DNA of 15,192 nucleotides from an uncultured delta proteobacterium (GTDB lineage: Bacteria > Desulfobacterota > WTBG01 > CAIYCZ01). This document shows positions 6,236 to 13,748 of this stretch, in pieces; position 1 is the first letter of the stretch, and each line of letters opens with the position of its first letter. Under the pieces are notes generated by a model, which did no database searches, was not told the DNA's origin, and was given only the letters and a program-made list of their open reading frames with translations. The stretch lies in assembly GCA_903924805.1 (NCBI GenBank), contig CAIYCZ010000187.1, forward strand, positions 1 through 15,192. Reading direction: 5' to 3'. The position numbers and the translations under genes are program-made.

Positions 6236-8200
6236 TCAAATTCCAAACCCATCTTCCACCCGGCAAATTTTTTCAAAACACTCCTCAGGTATCTCGCGGA
6301 TAAAGCGCGAGGGTTTAAGCATACTCATGCCGGTATTCCGGTCTGTATGCCACAGCGGGCTGCACAGACAGAGATGATCCTTGGCTCTGGTAACCGCCAC
6401 ATAGAAAAGCCTGCGCTCTTCTTCCTCATCTTCCTGCCGGTCAATATTGCGCGGGTTGGGAAAGCTTCCCTCGGTGAGCGACAGTATAAAGACAATGGGC
6501 CATTCAAGCCCCTTTGCCTGATGGATGGTGGTAAGCTTTACCGTATCCTGGTCTTGTTCTGCCTGATCATCTTCAACTGAAACGCTGGTGAGAAGCGCAA
6601 GCTCACTTAAAAAATCCTGAAGCCCGCTGTACTGGAAAGCAAATTCCATAAAGTGCTCGATATCTTCGGCACGGCCTGCGGGATCATGGTATTTGGTGCG
6701 CATATATTCCTCATAGCCTCCCTCAAATACGGTTTTTATAAGAGCACCGGGAGATGCTTCAGGCCCCATTTCAATAAGCGGCGCAAGGGCGCTGCAGAGT
6801 TTTTCCCAGTAGGGCCTGGCTTGCTGTGGTACCACCGCTTCGATCCTCTTCTCCTGGCATTCTGCAAGTGGATCCTGGGCAGCAGCCAGAACCTCCCAGA
6901 TTTTCCGGGAGCGCACTGTGCCGATTTTGGGCAGGAGTTGAAGGATTCGTTTCCACGCTACTTCGTCAAAGGGGTTAAGGAGAATTTTTAAATAGGCGGC
7001 AATGTCTTTAATATGGGCCTGCTCAAAGAAGCGGATGCCCGAGCGGATCTCAAACGGAATGCCGAAACGGGTCAGCTCCATCTGCAGCTCCATGGAATGA
7101 TAATGGGCGCGGTAGAGCACGGCAATGTCACACGGCCTGGTTCCTGCAGAAAGGAATTCCCGGATTTTAAGTGTAACAAACTGAGCCTGCTGGATTACCG
7201 TGCCCAGTGATACCAGCACCGGCTGCAACCCGCTTCCCCGCAGGGGCCTCAAGACTTTGCGGAACTGGTGTTCATTGCGGACAATGCTCTGGTTTGCCAG
7301 GTGCAGGATCTCGGGTGATGACCGGTAGTTATACTCAAGCTTGTACACCCGGGCTTCCGGGTAGCGGCGCGGGAAGTCCATGATGTTAGAAAAGTTTGCG
7401 CCCCTGAAGGAGTAAATGCTCTGCGAGTCATCCCCTACCACCATGAGGTTTTGATGAGACGACGCCATGAGATCTATGATATCTGACTGGAGCTTATTGG
7501 TGTCCTGGTATTCATCGACAAGGATATGCTGAAACTGCTGGGAGTAAAACTCGCGTATCATCTGGTCCTCTTCCAGGAGGCGCAGCCAGAAAACCAGCAG
7601 GTCATCAAAATCAAGCAGGTTCAGCTTTTTCTTTTTTTCAGCGTAGTGATTATAGACGGCCTGGATTTCTCCCCGGTGCTCAAGGAAAAACGGGTAGCGC
7701 TGACTGAGCAGTTCTTCCAGACCGGTTCTGGTGTTCCGGCTCAGGCTGAAGATCCGTGACAGAACCTCTCCCTGTGGTATCAGCCCGTTTTTTTTCTTGT
7801 ACCCCAGATCTGTCAGGCAGGAATTGAGAAGATCGGAAGAGTCCTGCTGGTCAAGAATGGTAAAATTCTGCTGAATCCCGAGGCGCACGGCATGAACCCG
7901 CAGGATGCGGTTGGCAATGTGGTGGAACGTACCTCCCCATATTTTTTTCGTGTCATACGGGGCAAGCGTCTCAACACGGCTGAGCATCTCCCGGGATGCC
8001 TTGTTGGTAAAGGTCACCAGCAGGATGCGGTGCGGCTCTGCTCCTGATTCTATCAGGTATGCCACCCGGTAGGTAAGCGTCCGGGTCTTGCCACTGCCGG
8101 CTCCGGCAATGACCAGCACCGGCCCTGAACCGGACTGGACCACGGTGAGCTGCTGCGGATTGAGCTCTTTTTCAAAAGCTACTTTATTTCGTAGAGACAT
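6236..8200 (-). CDS. uvrD: UvrD/PcrA/Rep-type SF1A DNA helicase
   Basis: An ATP-driven 3'-to-5' DNA helicase for repair and replication-fork maintenance in the cytoplasm. All core motifs are present: Walker A AGAGSGKT (32-39), TFTNKAS (63-69), DEYQDT (229-234), GDDSQSIYSFRGA (256-268), YNYRSSPEI (290-298), TIHQAKGLEWPIV (558-570) and FYVAVTRAKDHL (599-610). At 654 residues it is shorter than E. coli UvrD (about 720) and ends soon after motif VI, so the C-terminal extension that binds RNA polymerase or UvrB in PcrA/UvrD appears to be missing. Which subfamily (UvrD, PcrA or Rep) cannot be decided by eye. Start is ATG at 8200, with no clear Shine-Dalgarno. A 7-bp tandem repeat lies 12 bases upstream, and the preceding pagL-like gene is closed off by a terminator. 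Confidence 0.93.
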   Translation of the reverse strand: MSLRNKVAFEKELNPQQLTVVQSGSGPVLVIAGAGSGKTRTLTYRVAYLIESGAEPHRILLVTFTNKASREMLSRVETLAPYDTKKIWGGTFHHIANRILRVHAVRLGIQQNFTILDQQDSSDLLNSCLTDLGYKKKNGLIPQGEVLSRIFSLSRNTRTGLEELLSQRYPFFLEHRGEIQAVYNHYAEKKKKLNLLDFDDLLVFWLRLLEEDQMIREFYSQQFQHILVDEYQDTNKLQSDIIDLMASSHQNLMVVGDDSQSIYSFRGANFSNIMDFPRRYPEARVYKLEYNYRSSPEILHLANQSIVRNEHQFRKVLRPLRGSGLQPVLVSLGTVIQQAQFVTLKIREFLSAGTRPCDIAVLYRAHYHSMELQMELTRFGIPFEIRSGIRFFEQAHIKDIAAYLKILLNPFDEVAWKRILQLLPKIGTVRSRKIWEVLAAAQDPLAECQEKRIEAVVPQQARPYWEKLCSALAPLIEMGPEASPGALIKTVFEGGYEEYMRTKYHDPAGRAEDIEHFMEFAFQYSGLQDFLSELALLTSVSVEDDQAEQDQDTVKLTTIHQAKGLEWPIVFILSLTEGSFPNPRNIDRQEDEEEERRLFYVAVTRAKDHLCLCSPLWHTDRNTGMSMLKPSRFIREIPEECFEKICRVEDGFGI

Positions 8201-8211
8201 AAGCGGTAAAA

Positions 8212-8239
8212 TTCTAAATACTAAACCCTAAATCCTAAA
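8212..8239. repeat. four degenerate 7-bp tandem repeats (YNCTAAA)
   Basis: TTCTAAA, TACTAAA, CCCTAAA and TCCTAAA follow in perfect 7-base register, ending 12 bases upstream of the UvrD-type helicase start. On the transcribed strand the leader reads TTTAGGA, TTTAGGG, TTTAGTA, TTTAGAA. Confidence 0.8.
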
Positions 8240-8356
8240 TAGACATGTCTGTCGCTGATATGAATTCTAAACTGTTTTTTATGTTTTGAACATTAGTATT
8301 TTGGTATTTTGTGATTATTCGGGTTTTGTGATTTTGAATTTAATTTTAAATCTCAC
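8240..8356. other. AT-rich leader region upstream of the helicase gene
   Basis: Non-coding. It holds a 10-bp palindrome AGACATGTCT (8241-8250) and two direct copies of TTTTGTGATT (8307-8316 and 8324-8333). The helicase promoter must lie here or in the flanking repeat, because a terminator sits just upstream, but I cannot name a specific -35/-10 pair. Confidence 0.4.
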
Positions 8357-8388
8357 AAAAAAAGGGGATCCACATAATGAATCCCCTT
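8357..8388 (-). terminator. intrinsic terminator after the pagL-like gene
   Basis: On the minus strand AAGGGGAT and ATCCCCTT form an 8-bp stem (8381-8388 with 8362-8369) around an 11-base loop, followed by an unbroken run of T (plus-strand A 8357-8363). It lies about 90 bases past the stop of the deacylase gene and would end the lipid A transcript before the helicase gene. Confidence 0.75.
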
Positions 8389-8478
8389 ACATGTTTTTAT
8401 TCTATGCTCTATTAATTATAACTAATTGACTATATGCTCCTCCCTGCTTTCACGGCTTACGTAATACCTGCACTTTAT

Positions 8479-9075
8479 TTAGAAGGTGTGTGAGTATCCG
8501 ACTAAAAGCATGTTCAGGTTCAGACCGGCGTTATCATGATCGATGCCGGCATTGGAGATGTGCCGGAAGCGCCATTCAAAATTGACCGCGTTGCAGGGGT
8601 TCCAGAAATACTGGATGCCGGCGCCGACATGTTCGGAGAAGTTAAGGCCTGATCCAAAGTTGTGCATCTTTAAGTTGGTGCCGAGTATGCCAAGTCCGAC
8701 CTGGAGATAGGGCCGCCAGCATTCGGATGATGCGAGGAAATTGTACCGTCCCAGCATGGTGACCCCGGTGGCATACCTTTTCTGGCCTTTATATACATAG
8801 TTGAAGTCACCCTCAAGAATGCATTCACCGGTGCCGCGATACCAGCCTTTGCCGACCGGGTCGGTAAATACATATCCTATATAGGGGTAGACAGGGGCAA
8901 ACCGGATATCACGGTTGGAGCTAAATGAGTAGCCATATCCAATATTAACCCCAATCTGTTTTGTCCCCTTCTGGGACAGTGGCCCTTCATCTGCAGCCTG
9001 CACAAACGGGCACATAGCCAGAAGCCCAATCAATACTACCGCCACACCGTAACCGATCACCTTTCTTTTCTTCAT
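8479..9075 (-). CDS. pagL: PagL-family lipid A 3-O-deacylase (acyloxyacyl hydrolase type), outer membrane
   Basis: Probably removes an ester-linked acyl chain from lipid A in the outer membrane. The 198-residue precursor starts with a basic then hydrophobic signal peptide ending VQA-AD (cleavage about 27/28). It contains alternating-residue beta strands and ends in the aromatic signature YSHTF typical of beta-barrel proteins. The family motif RHISNAG places His172 and Ser174 like the catalytic His126/Ser128 of Pseudomonas PagL. The residue 14 after the His, where PagL has Glu140, is Asn186 here, so the third catalytic residue is missing or displaced. AAGGAG lies at good spacing before ATG 9075. 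It follows the lipid A genes on the same strand after 80 bp of AT-rich sequence and is closed by a terminator. The mature protein contains three Cys (84, 119, 161), which is uncommon for an outer-membrane barrel. Confidence 0.85.
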   Translation of the reverse strand: MKKRKVIGYGVAVVLIGLLAMCPFVQAADEGPLSQKGTKQIGVNIGYGYSFSSNRDIRFAPVYPYIGYVFTDPVGKGWYRGTGECILEGDFNYVYKGQKRYATGVTMLGRYNFLASSECWRPYLQVGLGILGTNLKMHNFGSGLNFSEHVGAGIQYFWNPCNAVNFEWRFRHISNAGIDHDNAGLNLNMLLVGYSHTF

Positions 9076-9155
9076 CTCATGCTCCTTTGTCTACTTAGTT
9101 AATTAGAAGGATTAATATCTATATATATTCTTATATAAAGACCCCGTTTATACTA
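9076..9155 (-). promoter_or_regulatory. AT-rich spacer, possible separate promoter for the pagL-like gene
   Basis: Between lpxK and the pagL-like gene lies a strongly AT-rich stretch with several TATATA/TATAAA-like hexamers (about 9105-9140), then a good AAGGAG. It could be a promoter, but no clear -35 element is visible, so read-through from lpxK is equally possible. Confidence 0.3.
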
Positions 9156-10286
9156 TTACCCCCTCGTACTTCGAGGGGAAGATATCCCACCCAACCTATA
9201 GATAGACTGATAAAATTGTTCTTCCCCGGCTATGGCAAGCCCGGTTTCCAGAACGAATAGTTTTTGTCCATCTATCATATTTACATCTATTTTTGCAAGA
9301 TCTTTTTCAGTGGTAATAATAAAATCTGCTTGGATACTACATTTTATTATATTTTTATAATCTGCTTCACCATACCAGTGATGATCAGGGAACACAAACT
9401 TTTTTGTCACGATAAGGCTCAGAGAGTCAAGCAGAGAGAAAAAAGAGTCCGGATCGCCTATGCTGCACAGGGCAATTACCCGTTTCCCCTGAATGCTGTC
9501 AAGAGGAATCATCTCATGAGTAGCAGCACTGCGCACTGCCAGTGCTTTAACAGATGATTTAAACACGAGGGCTTGGGGATTGCACTTCTTCAGCGTTTCT
9601 TCAAGATGAGCGGTGTTTATTGATTCATTTATTTTGGTTAAAAGGATGAGGGGGGCGCGAATTAATGATGCAGGGGGCTCCCGCAAAGTTCCCCGGGGAA
9701 GCAGGAAGCCGTTGCCGAACGGGTTCCTGGCATTGATGAGAACGATATCCAGATCCCGCTTCAGGCGAAAGTAGTGAAAGCCGTCGTCAAGGATTACAAT
9801 CTGTGCGGCAAAATCCCGTAGTGCTGTTTCTCCAAGTAATGCCCGGTCTTTGCCAATAAGTATCGGAACATCAGGAAGCTTACTGGCTAACATGTACGCT
9901 TCGTCACCGGCAACTTCAGGGCCTGCAAGAATCCCGTGCCCGTCGGAGACCGTAAGAGCTTTTGCAGTTCCCTTAGCCCGGTATCCCCTGCTTAAAACCA
10001 CGACGTTACAGCCCGCGTCCTTTAATACCCGGGCAATATGGCATACCGCGGGGGTTTTGCCCGTCCCGCCAACAGTGATATTGCCAACGCTTATGACGGT
10101 ACAGGGAAGACGGTAGCTCTTTAAAATTCCCTGGGTATAGAGAGACCTGCGCATCCAGACGCCGCAGCGGAACAGAAAAGAGCATAGGGTGAGCGGCGCG
10201 AGCAGCAGACTCAGGAGTAAGCCCGGCCTCCGGATGTTAAGCAGCCGTTCTATGGATGCCCGTATATATCTATCGCCTGACATCAC
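9156..10286 (-). CDS. lpxK: tetraacyldisaccharide 4'-kinase LpxK
   Basis: Transfers phosphate from ATP to the 4' position of the tetraacyl disaccharide 1-phosphate, making lipid IVA at the inner face of the inner membrane. Visible: an N-terminal hydrophobic segment (about 22-42) expected to dip into the membrane, the P-loop GNITVGGTGKTP (68-79), LSRGY (98-102), DDGFHYF (167-173), LPRGTLREP (196-204), FPDHHWYGEAD around 300 and TTEKDLAK near 327. All are LpxK hallmarks. It is 376 residues, longer than the roughly 330 of E. coli. GTG 10286 and ATG 10283 are adjacent possible starts; GGGAG nine bases before the ATG favours the ATG. It follows waaA after about 99 bp. The last codons lie inside a small hairpin (9160-9178). 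Confidence 0.95.
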   Translation of the reverse strand: MMSGDRYIRASIERLLNIRRPGLLLSLLLAPLTLCSFLFRCGVWMRRSLYTQGILKSYRLPCTVISVGNITVGGTGKTPAVCHIARVLKDAGCNVVVLSRGYRAKGTAKALTVSDGHGILAGPEVAGDEAYMLASKLPDVPILIGKDRALLGETALRDFAAQIVILDDGFHYFRLKRDLDIVLINARNPFGNGFLLPRGTLREPPASLIRAPLILLTKINESINTAHLEETLKKCNPQALVFKSSVKALAVRSAATHEMIPLDSIQGKRVIALCSIGDPDSFFSLLDSLSLIVTKKFVFPDHHWYGEADYKNIIKCSIQADFIITTEKDLAKIDVNMIDGQKLFVLETGLAIAGEEQFYQSIYRLGGISSPRSTRG

Positions 10287-10385
10287 TGAAATCTCCCATC
10301 TATCAAGGGATCTTTAGAGAAATTTTTTACGTAAAGATGAAATAGTAAGAATCTGGAACGCATAAAATCAGGAGGGTTTTGTTTT
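10287..10385. other. spacer between waaA and lpxK
   Basis: About 99 bp of AT-rich non-coding DNA. No terminator is visible, so lpxK is probably co-transcribed with waaA. The end next to waaA borders sequence related to the dispersed repeat (see 10396-10410). Confidence 0.5.
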
Positions 10386-11717
10386 TTATTTTTCTGAGTT
10401 CCTGAGTTCCAGATTAAGCTTTGCTTGCTCCTCAATAACGGGCCTGACTATCTCCATGCTCCTCTGCAACGCGCCGCTGTTCCGTGCGACCACCTGAAAG
10501 GCATTAGCCCCGAGAGATTCCCGAAGGCTGGCATCCCCCAGGAGCCGTGATACCTGGTTTATCAAGTCCGCGGTACTGTGTATCTGCACCGCGCCGCTGC
10601 TTCTCTTAAGCGTTTTTGCTATCTCTGAGAAATTACCCATGTGCGGGCCAAAGATAACAGGCCTCCTGAACACCGCGGGTTCCAGAACGTTATGGCCGCC
10701 AACGGGAACCAGGCTTCCGCCGACAAAAATAACCGTCCCGATGGCGTAGAGCCGTGAAAGTTCTCCAACCGTATCAAGCAGAATAACATCACAGGATTTA
10801 CTGCCTGCACTATTTTCAAGTGCGGTTTTCCGGGAAAAACGAAAACCCCTTGACTGTATCAGGGCTTCAACTTCGCCAAACCGCTCCGGATGCCGTGGGG
10901 CAATAATGAGTGCCAGGTCAGGGGCCTCCTTTTTTAATGCCTGATAGGCGTCAAGGATTATCTCCTCCTCGCCCCGGTGGGTGCTTCCGGCAATAAAGAT
11001 TCTCCGTTCTGCGGTCAGGTTCAGACCCTGGTGCAAGCTGTCTTTTTCTGCCTGCTCTACACCCGGTATGGGCAGATCAAATTTAAGATTCCCGGTTACT
11101 ACCACCCTGCTTTTGTCTGCCCCCATGGCTATGATCCGCTCAGCATCAGCAGGAGACTGCATGCAGAAGCAGGCAACCGTGTCCAATACCTGTTTAAAGA
11201 AAAAGCCGAAGCGCCGGTAATTACGGAATGACCGGCCTGAGATCCTTCCGCTGATGATCAGTGCGGGTATAGTGCGCTGTTTCAGCTCCCGCAGGAAATT
11301 GGGCCACAGCTCTGTTTCCAGGGCTATAAACACCAGCGGCCTGAGCCGGGAAATAAACAGTTTGACGATGAACGGGTAATCGAACGGGAAGAAGATAATA
11401 TGGTCTATGCCCCGGGAATTGCGCTTGGCAATATGCCTGCCGGTTGCCGTACCGGTAGAAAGGATGACCGGTATCTGGGGAAACAGCCGTTTAATTTCTT
11501 TAATGAAGGGGATTGCGGTCATCACTTCACCGACCGAGACCGCATGAATCCAGAGCGGGCGGGTGGACAGATTACTGAGTATCTCCTTCCAGGAATAGAG
11601 GCCAAACTTCTGGAAAAACCCCGCGCGATAGCGTTTCTCAACCAGGAGCAGAATGATAAGCAGCGGGGCACAGACAATGGTCACCAGATACAAAAGCGCA
11701 TTGTAGATGACATGCAT
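10386..11717 (-). CDS. waaA: Kdo transferase WaaA (KdtA), GT30 family
   Basis: Transfers one or more Kdo sugars from CMP-Kdo to lipid IVA at the cytoplasmic face of the inner membrane. Visible: an N-terminal membrane anchor (about 6-26); WIHAVSVGEV (56-65), containing the family's catalytic Glu (64); ETELWPN (134-140); GSTHRGEEE (244-252); PRHPERF (274-280); and the CMP-Kdo-binding stretch GGSLVPVGGHNVLEP (333-347), then FGPHMGNF. Length 443 is normal to slightly long. The start is well supported: ATG 11717 is preceded by GAGGAG ten bases upstream, and this Shine-Dalgarno overlaps the TAA stop of msbA 16 bp away, suggesting translational coupling. The last residues (LNLELRNSEK) are coded by sequence matching the dispersed repeat. 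How many Kdo residues it adds cannot be read from sequence. Confidence 0.95.
   Translation of the reverse strand: MHVIYNALLYLVTIVCAPLLIILLLVEKRYRAGFFQKFGLYSWKEILSNLSTRPLWIHAVSVGEVMTAIPFIKEIKRLFPQIPVILSTGTATGRHIAKRNSRGIDHIIFFPFDYPFIVKLFISRLRPLVFIALETELWPNFLRELKQRTIPALIISGRISGRSFRNYRRFGFFFKQVLDTVACFCMQSPADAERIIAMGADKSRVVVTGNLKFDLPIPGVEQAEKDSLHQGLNLTAERRIFIAGSTHRGEEEIILDAYQALKKEAPDLALIIAPRHPERFGEVEALIQSRGFRFSRKTALENSAGSKSCDVILLDTVGELSRLYAIGTVIFVGGSLVPVGGHNVLEPAVFRRPVIFGPHMGNFSEIAKTLKRSSGAVQIHSTADLINQVSRLLGDASLRESLGANAFQVVARNSGALQRSMEIVRPVIEEQAKLNLELRNSEK
10396..10410. repeat. short inverted fragment of the dispersed repeat
   Basis: GAGTTCCTGAGTTCC is the exact reverse complement of 6025-6039 in repeat copy A, and its continuation (GAGTTCCAGATT) matches copy B near 13684-13695. 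It codes the C-terminal tail of WaaA. Confidence 0.6.
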
Positions 11718-11733
11718 TGCGTATAGGCTCCTC

Positions 11734-13494
11734 TTACATCATGCGGGAGAGGTTTTTATCCTTCTCCTGGAAGTAATAGGCATACAGCTTGCGGTACTCC
11801 CCGTCGTGGCTGAAGAGCTCTTCGTGCGTGCCTTGTTCCACGATCCGTCCCTGGGAAAACACCATAATCCGGTGCGCTTTGCGGATAGTAGAGAGACGAT
11901 GGGCAACAATAAAGGTCGTGCGGTTTTTCATGAGGTTTTCCAGTGCCTGCTGCACCTCCTGTTCCGACCTGCTGTCAAGAGAAGACGTTGCCTCATCAAG
12001 TATGAGAATCGGGGCGTTTTTAAACAGAGCCCGGGCAATGGCCATGCGCTGGCGCTGGCCGCCGGAAAGCTTGATTCCGCTTTCTCCGATAACCGTTGCG
12101 TAGCCTTCCGGCAGTTCTTCAATAAACTGATGGGCATGAGCAGCGCGCGCGGCATCAATGATCTTTTCTTCCGGCGGATCGGGGTTGCCGTAGGCAATAT
12201 TATTCCGCGCTGAATCATTAAACAGAATGGTCTGCTGGCTGACCAGGGAAATCTGCGAACGCAGGGAGTGCAGCGTCACATCGCGGATATCAAACCCGTC
12301 GATACGAATGCTGCCGGAGGTTACATCATAAAAACGCGGTATGAGATTGATGAGAGAGGTTTTTCCGGCACCGGTCATGCCAACAATGGCGATAATCTCC
12401 CCCGGCTTTACTTCCAGGTTGATGTCATGCAGGACCGGATGCCGGTCGTAGCCGAAGGTGACCTGGTCAAAACATACTGCGCCCGACACCGGCGGAAGCA
12501 TAACAGCGTCTTTTTTATCATTGATATCGGGTGCGGTGTCCAGCACCTGAAAAACCCTGACTGCCGCAGCCAGCCCTTCCTGAATGTCCTGGTATGAGGT
12601 GCTCAGGTTCCTCACCGGATCATAGAGCAGCAGCAGCGCTGTTACAAAAGAAAAAAAGGTTCCCGGCGTTGAGGTTCCCTTGATGACGCTGTAACCGCCG
12701 TAAAAAACGACCGCAGCTCCGGCAAGGCCGCCGATGAATTCCATAAGCGGGGAGGAAAGCGCCCTGATCCTGAGCCGTTTGAGGCGGATCCTGAAGAGCC
12801 TGAAATTTTCCTCTGAAAACCGCTGTGCTTCATATTCCTCCATGCCGAATGCTTTAACAATGCGGCAGCCGGTAATGGTTTCATGGAGGAGGGTGGCAAT
12901 TTTACCGACCTTTTCCTGACCCCGGGTACTGAACCTTCTGCTCTTCTTGCCAAAGCGCTGTATCGGAATGAGCACCCAGGGCAGTATGAGTGACGCTATG
13001 CAGGCAAGCTTCCAGTCCTGATACAACATCACGCCGGTGAGTCCTATGATGGTAAAAATATCTTTGAATACATTTATCACCACATTTGAGATGGAGGACT
13101 GCAGGAGGTTTACATCATTGGTAATGCGCGCCATGAGAACCCCTGTCGGGTTTTTTGCAAAGAATGAAAGTGACAGGGCCTGGATGTGAAAATACAGCTT
13201 ATCCCGGATATCAGCTATGATGCGGTTTCCCACATACCCCATAAGATAGGAATGGGTATAATCAAAAAATCCCCTGACGATATACAGGCCGATGATCGCA
13301 AGTGGCACCAGGCGCAGCATCTGCAGGTCTTTTTTGAAAAAGATGTTATCAAGCGCCGGTTTCACCAGGTAGGCAAGACCGGATGAGCAGAGTGACAGGG
13401 GCAGCATGCAGATCCCTGCCAGTACCAGCACTCTCCCGTGCGGCTTAACAAATTGAAACAGTCTGAGATACAGTGCAACGCTTTCTTTGAGCAT
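11734..13494 (-). CDS. msbA: lipid A export ABC transporter MsbA (permease-ATPase fusion)
   Basis: Flips core-lipid A across the inner membrane using ATP and works as a homodimer. The N-terminal half has six predicted membrane segments (about 21-43, 62-80, 137-157, 160-179, 250-270, 277-293). The nucleotide-binding half has Walker A GMTGAGKT (372-379), Q-loop SLVSQQT, signature LSGGQRQR (476-483), Walker B ILDEATSSLD (498-507) and the switch His in AHRLST (532). Length 586 matches MsbA (582 in E. coli). ATG 13494 is the first usable start after an upstream TGA; no clear Shine-Dalgarno precedes it, only a 7-bp tandem repeat. Its location between lpxB and waaA makes the lipid A substrate much more likely than a drug or peptide. 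Confidence 0.92.
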   Translation of the reverse strand: MLKESVALYLRLFQFVKPHGRVLVLAGICMLPLSLCSSGLAYLVKPALDNIFFKKDLQMLRLVPLAIIGLYIVRGFFDYTHSYLMGYVGNRIIADIRDKLYFHIQALSLSFFAKNPTGVLMARITNDVNLLQSSISNVVINVFKDIFTIIGLTGVMLYQDWKLACIASLILPWVLIPIQRFGKKSRRFSTRGQEKVGKIATLLHETITGCRIVKAFGMEEYEAQRFSEENFRLFRIRLKRLRIRALSSPLMEFIGGLAGAAVVFYGGYSVIKGTSTPGTFFSFVTALLLLYDPVRNLSTSYQDIQEGLAAAVRVFQVLDTAPDINDKKDAVMLPPVSGAVCFDQVTFGYDRHPVLHDINLEVKPGEIIAIVGMTGAGKTSLINLIPRFYDVTSGSIRIDGFDIRDVTLHSLRSQISLVSQQTILFNDSARNNIAYGNPDPPEEKIIDAARAAHAHQFIEELPEGYATVIGESGIKLSGGQRQRMAIARALFKNAPILILDEATSSLDSRSEQEVQQALENLMKNRTTFIVAHRLSTIRKAHRIMVFSQGRIVEQGTHEELFSHDGEYRKLYAYYFQEKDKNLSRMM

Positions 13495-13507
13495 ATCAAT
13501 ATAAGTA

Positions 13508-13528
13508 GTCAGAATTCAGAAGACAGAA
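13508..13528. repeat. three degenerate 7-bp tandem repeats upstream of msbA
   Basis: GTCAGAA, TTCAGAA and GACAGAA lie in register 14 bases before the msbA start. They are the reverse complement of the TTCTGAC-type units found upstream of lpxB. Confidence 0.7.
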
Positions 13529-13565
13529 TCTGAGAATTTTAAAAATAAAATGCTAATCCCCAATA

Positions 13566-13748
13566 CCTAACCCGGACCAGCCGGAACAAAAGTTAACCGC
13601 AAAGACTAAAAAAGAAACAAAGAAGCTTGAATTTGGAACTTGAGGAACTCACAAAGGTAAAAACAAAAATTTCCTGATTTCTTGAGTTCCAGATTTTTAA
13701 TTTTTCTTTCCCTGTTTGCAAGAAATTTAGTCTTAAGAGACTAATCCC
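13566..13748. repeat. dispersed intergenic repeat, copy B
   Basis: The second copy of the element at 5955-6123, in the same orientation. Shared blocks include CCTAACCCGGAC, CTAAAAAAGA, AATTTGGAACT, GGAACTCAC, AAGGTAAAAACAAAAA and TTCCTGATTTC. It ends in a hairpin with TTAGTCT (13727-13733) and AGACTAA (13738-13744). It fills most of the lpxB-msbA spacer and extends into the last codons of lpxB, whose TAG stop is in the right arm of the hairpin. Confidence 0.75.

Noticed and set aside
8212..8239. Telomere-like CCCTAAA repeats or a CRISPR array
   Set aside because: Only four degenerate 7-bp units without spacers, in a bacterial leader; neither a telomere nor CRISPR fits.
8992..9075. Lipoprotein signal (LAMC) in the PagL-like protein
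   Set aside because: The residue before Cys22 is Met, which breaks the lipobox rule; an ordinary signal peptidase I site (VQA-AD) follows.
9160..9178. Perfect 7-bp GC-rich hairpin at the end of lpxK as a terminator
   Set aside because: It lies inside the last codons of lpxK and is followed by GTAATAG rather than a U-tract, so it does not fit an intrinsic terminator.
11707..12213. Plus-strand open frame of 168 codons
   Set aside because: Antisense to the conserved ATPase half of MsbA; no independent support.
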